Assembly: GCA_902796265.1 (NCBI GenBank) | Contig: CADBOG010000017.1 | Span: 1-32,949, forward strand | DNA length: 32,949 nt | Direction of reading: 5' to 3' | DNA from: an uncultured Bacteroidota bacterium | GTDB lineage: Bacteria > Bacteroidota > Bacteroidia > Bacteroidales > P3 | Part shown: positions 32,849 through 32,949 of the stretch, piece by piece | Numbering within the stretch: position 1 is the first letter of the stretch | Layout of the letters: every line of letters starts with the position of its first letter | The notes under the pieces: generated by a model | What the model was told of the DNA's origin: nothing | Database searches by the model: none | What the model saw: the letters and a program-made list of their open reading frames with translations, nothing else | Program-made: the position numbers and the translations under genes

Positions 32849-32949
32849 CAACCTCTAAAAAATGCTTTCCAAAGAGTTCGAGGCTACTTTTGAGCAGATT
32901 TCTGTATTGAATGAAGGAGTGATGCGGTGCATCATGACTGAATGAAAGA

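Noticed and set aside
32862..32945. 27-residue plus-strand reading frame near the right edge
   Set aside because: Too short, no recognisable motif, and no promoter or terminator.
32805..32949. Open minus-strand frame running in from the window edge and ending by overlap with the DUF2520 start
   Set aside because: About 48 codons, partly made of the tandem repeat, with no recognisable domain. A partial upstream gene cannot be excluded.

Overview
The window reads as a chromosomal segment of a Bacteroidales bacterium, most likely Prevotella or a close relative. The basis is the gene families: a second-type MiaA, a DUF2520 Rossmann protein, a PorT-like barrel, a PorE-like TPR/propeller/OmpA protein and a DltB/AlgI-like MBOAT with SGNH partners. 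Shine-Dalgarno sequences are scarce, and several intergenic regions carry the Bacteroidetes -7 promoter box TAnnTTTG. No insertion sequence, phage, CRISPR array or complete RNA gene was seen.

Layout. 1-131: what looks like the 3' tail of a 5S rRNA followed by an intrinsic terminator, then a 27-bp tandem repeat. 260-2515: galactose genes galM and galK. 2662-4161: a flotillin. 4277-9811: pth, coaX, an outer-membrane barrel, a TPR protein, lptC and a membrane-anchored helix-hairpin-helix protein. 9877-17803: lpxD, two SGNH hydrolases, an MBOAT acyltransferase, a PorT-like barrel and an S41 protease lipoprotein. 17823-19522 (minus): an EamA transporter and an unrecognised membrane protein, divergent from the next block. 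19811-24131: a tightly packed five-gene operon. 24320-27007: PorE-like lipid-envelope protein. 27126-28859: miaA and an ECF sigma factor. 28846-32805: an EEP-family hydrolase (minus), a small Cys-containing protein on the plus strand, and a minus-strand operon of a DUF2520 protein, TatD and mannose-1-phosphate guanylyltransferase.

The most interesting block is 19811-24131. A Cache/HAMP/PP2C (SpoIIE-type) phosphatase, an RsbW-like ATPase and an STAS antagonist, which form a complete partner-switching module, are followed with almost no spacing by a RelA/SpoT-type alarmone synthetase and an HD alarmone hydrolase. No cognate sigma factor lies in the operon, so the switch could act on (p)ppGpp metabolism. 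This is an inference from arrangement.

A second theme is envelope modification. lpxD is translationally coupled to an SGNH hydrolase, which is followed by a lipoprotein SGNH hydrolase and an MBOAT that overlap. Together they resemble an O-acylation machine for an envelope glycan.
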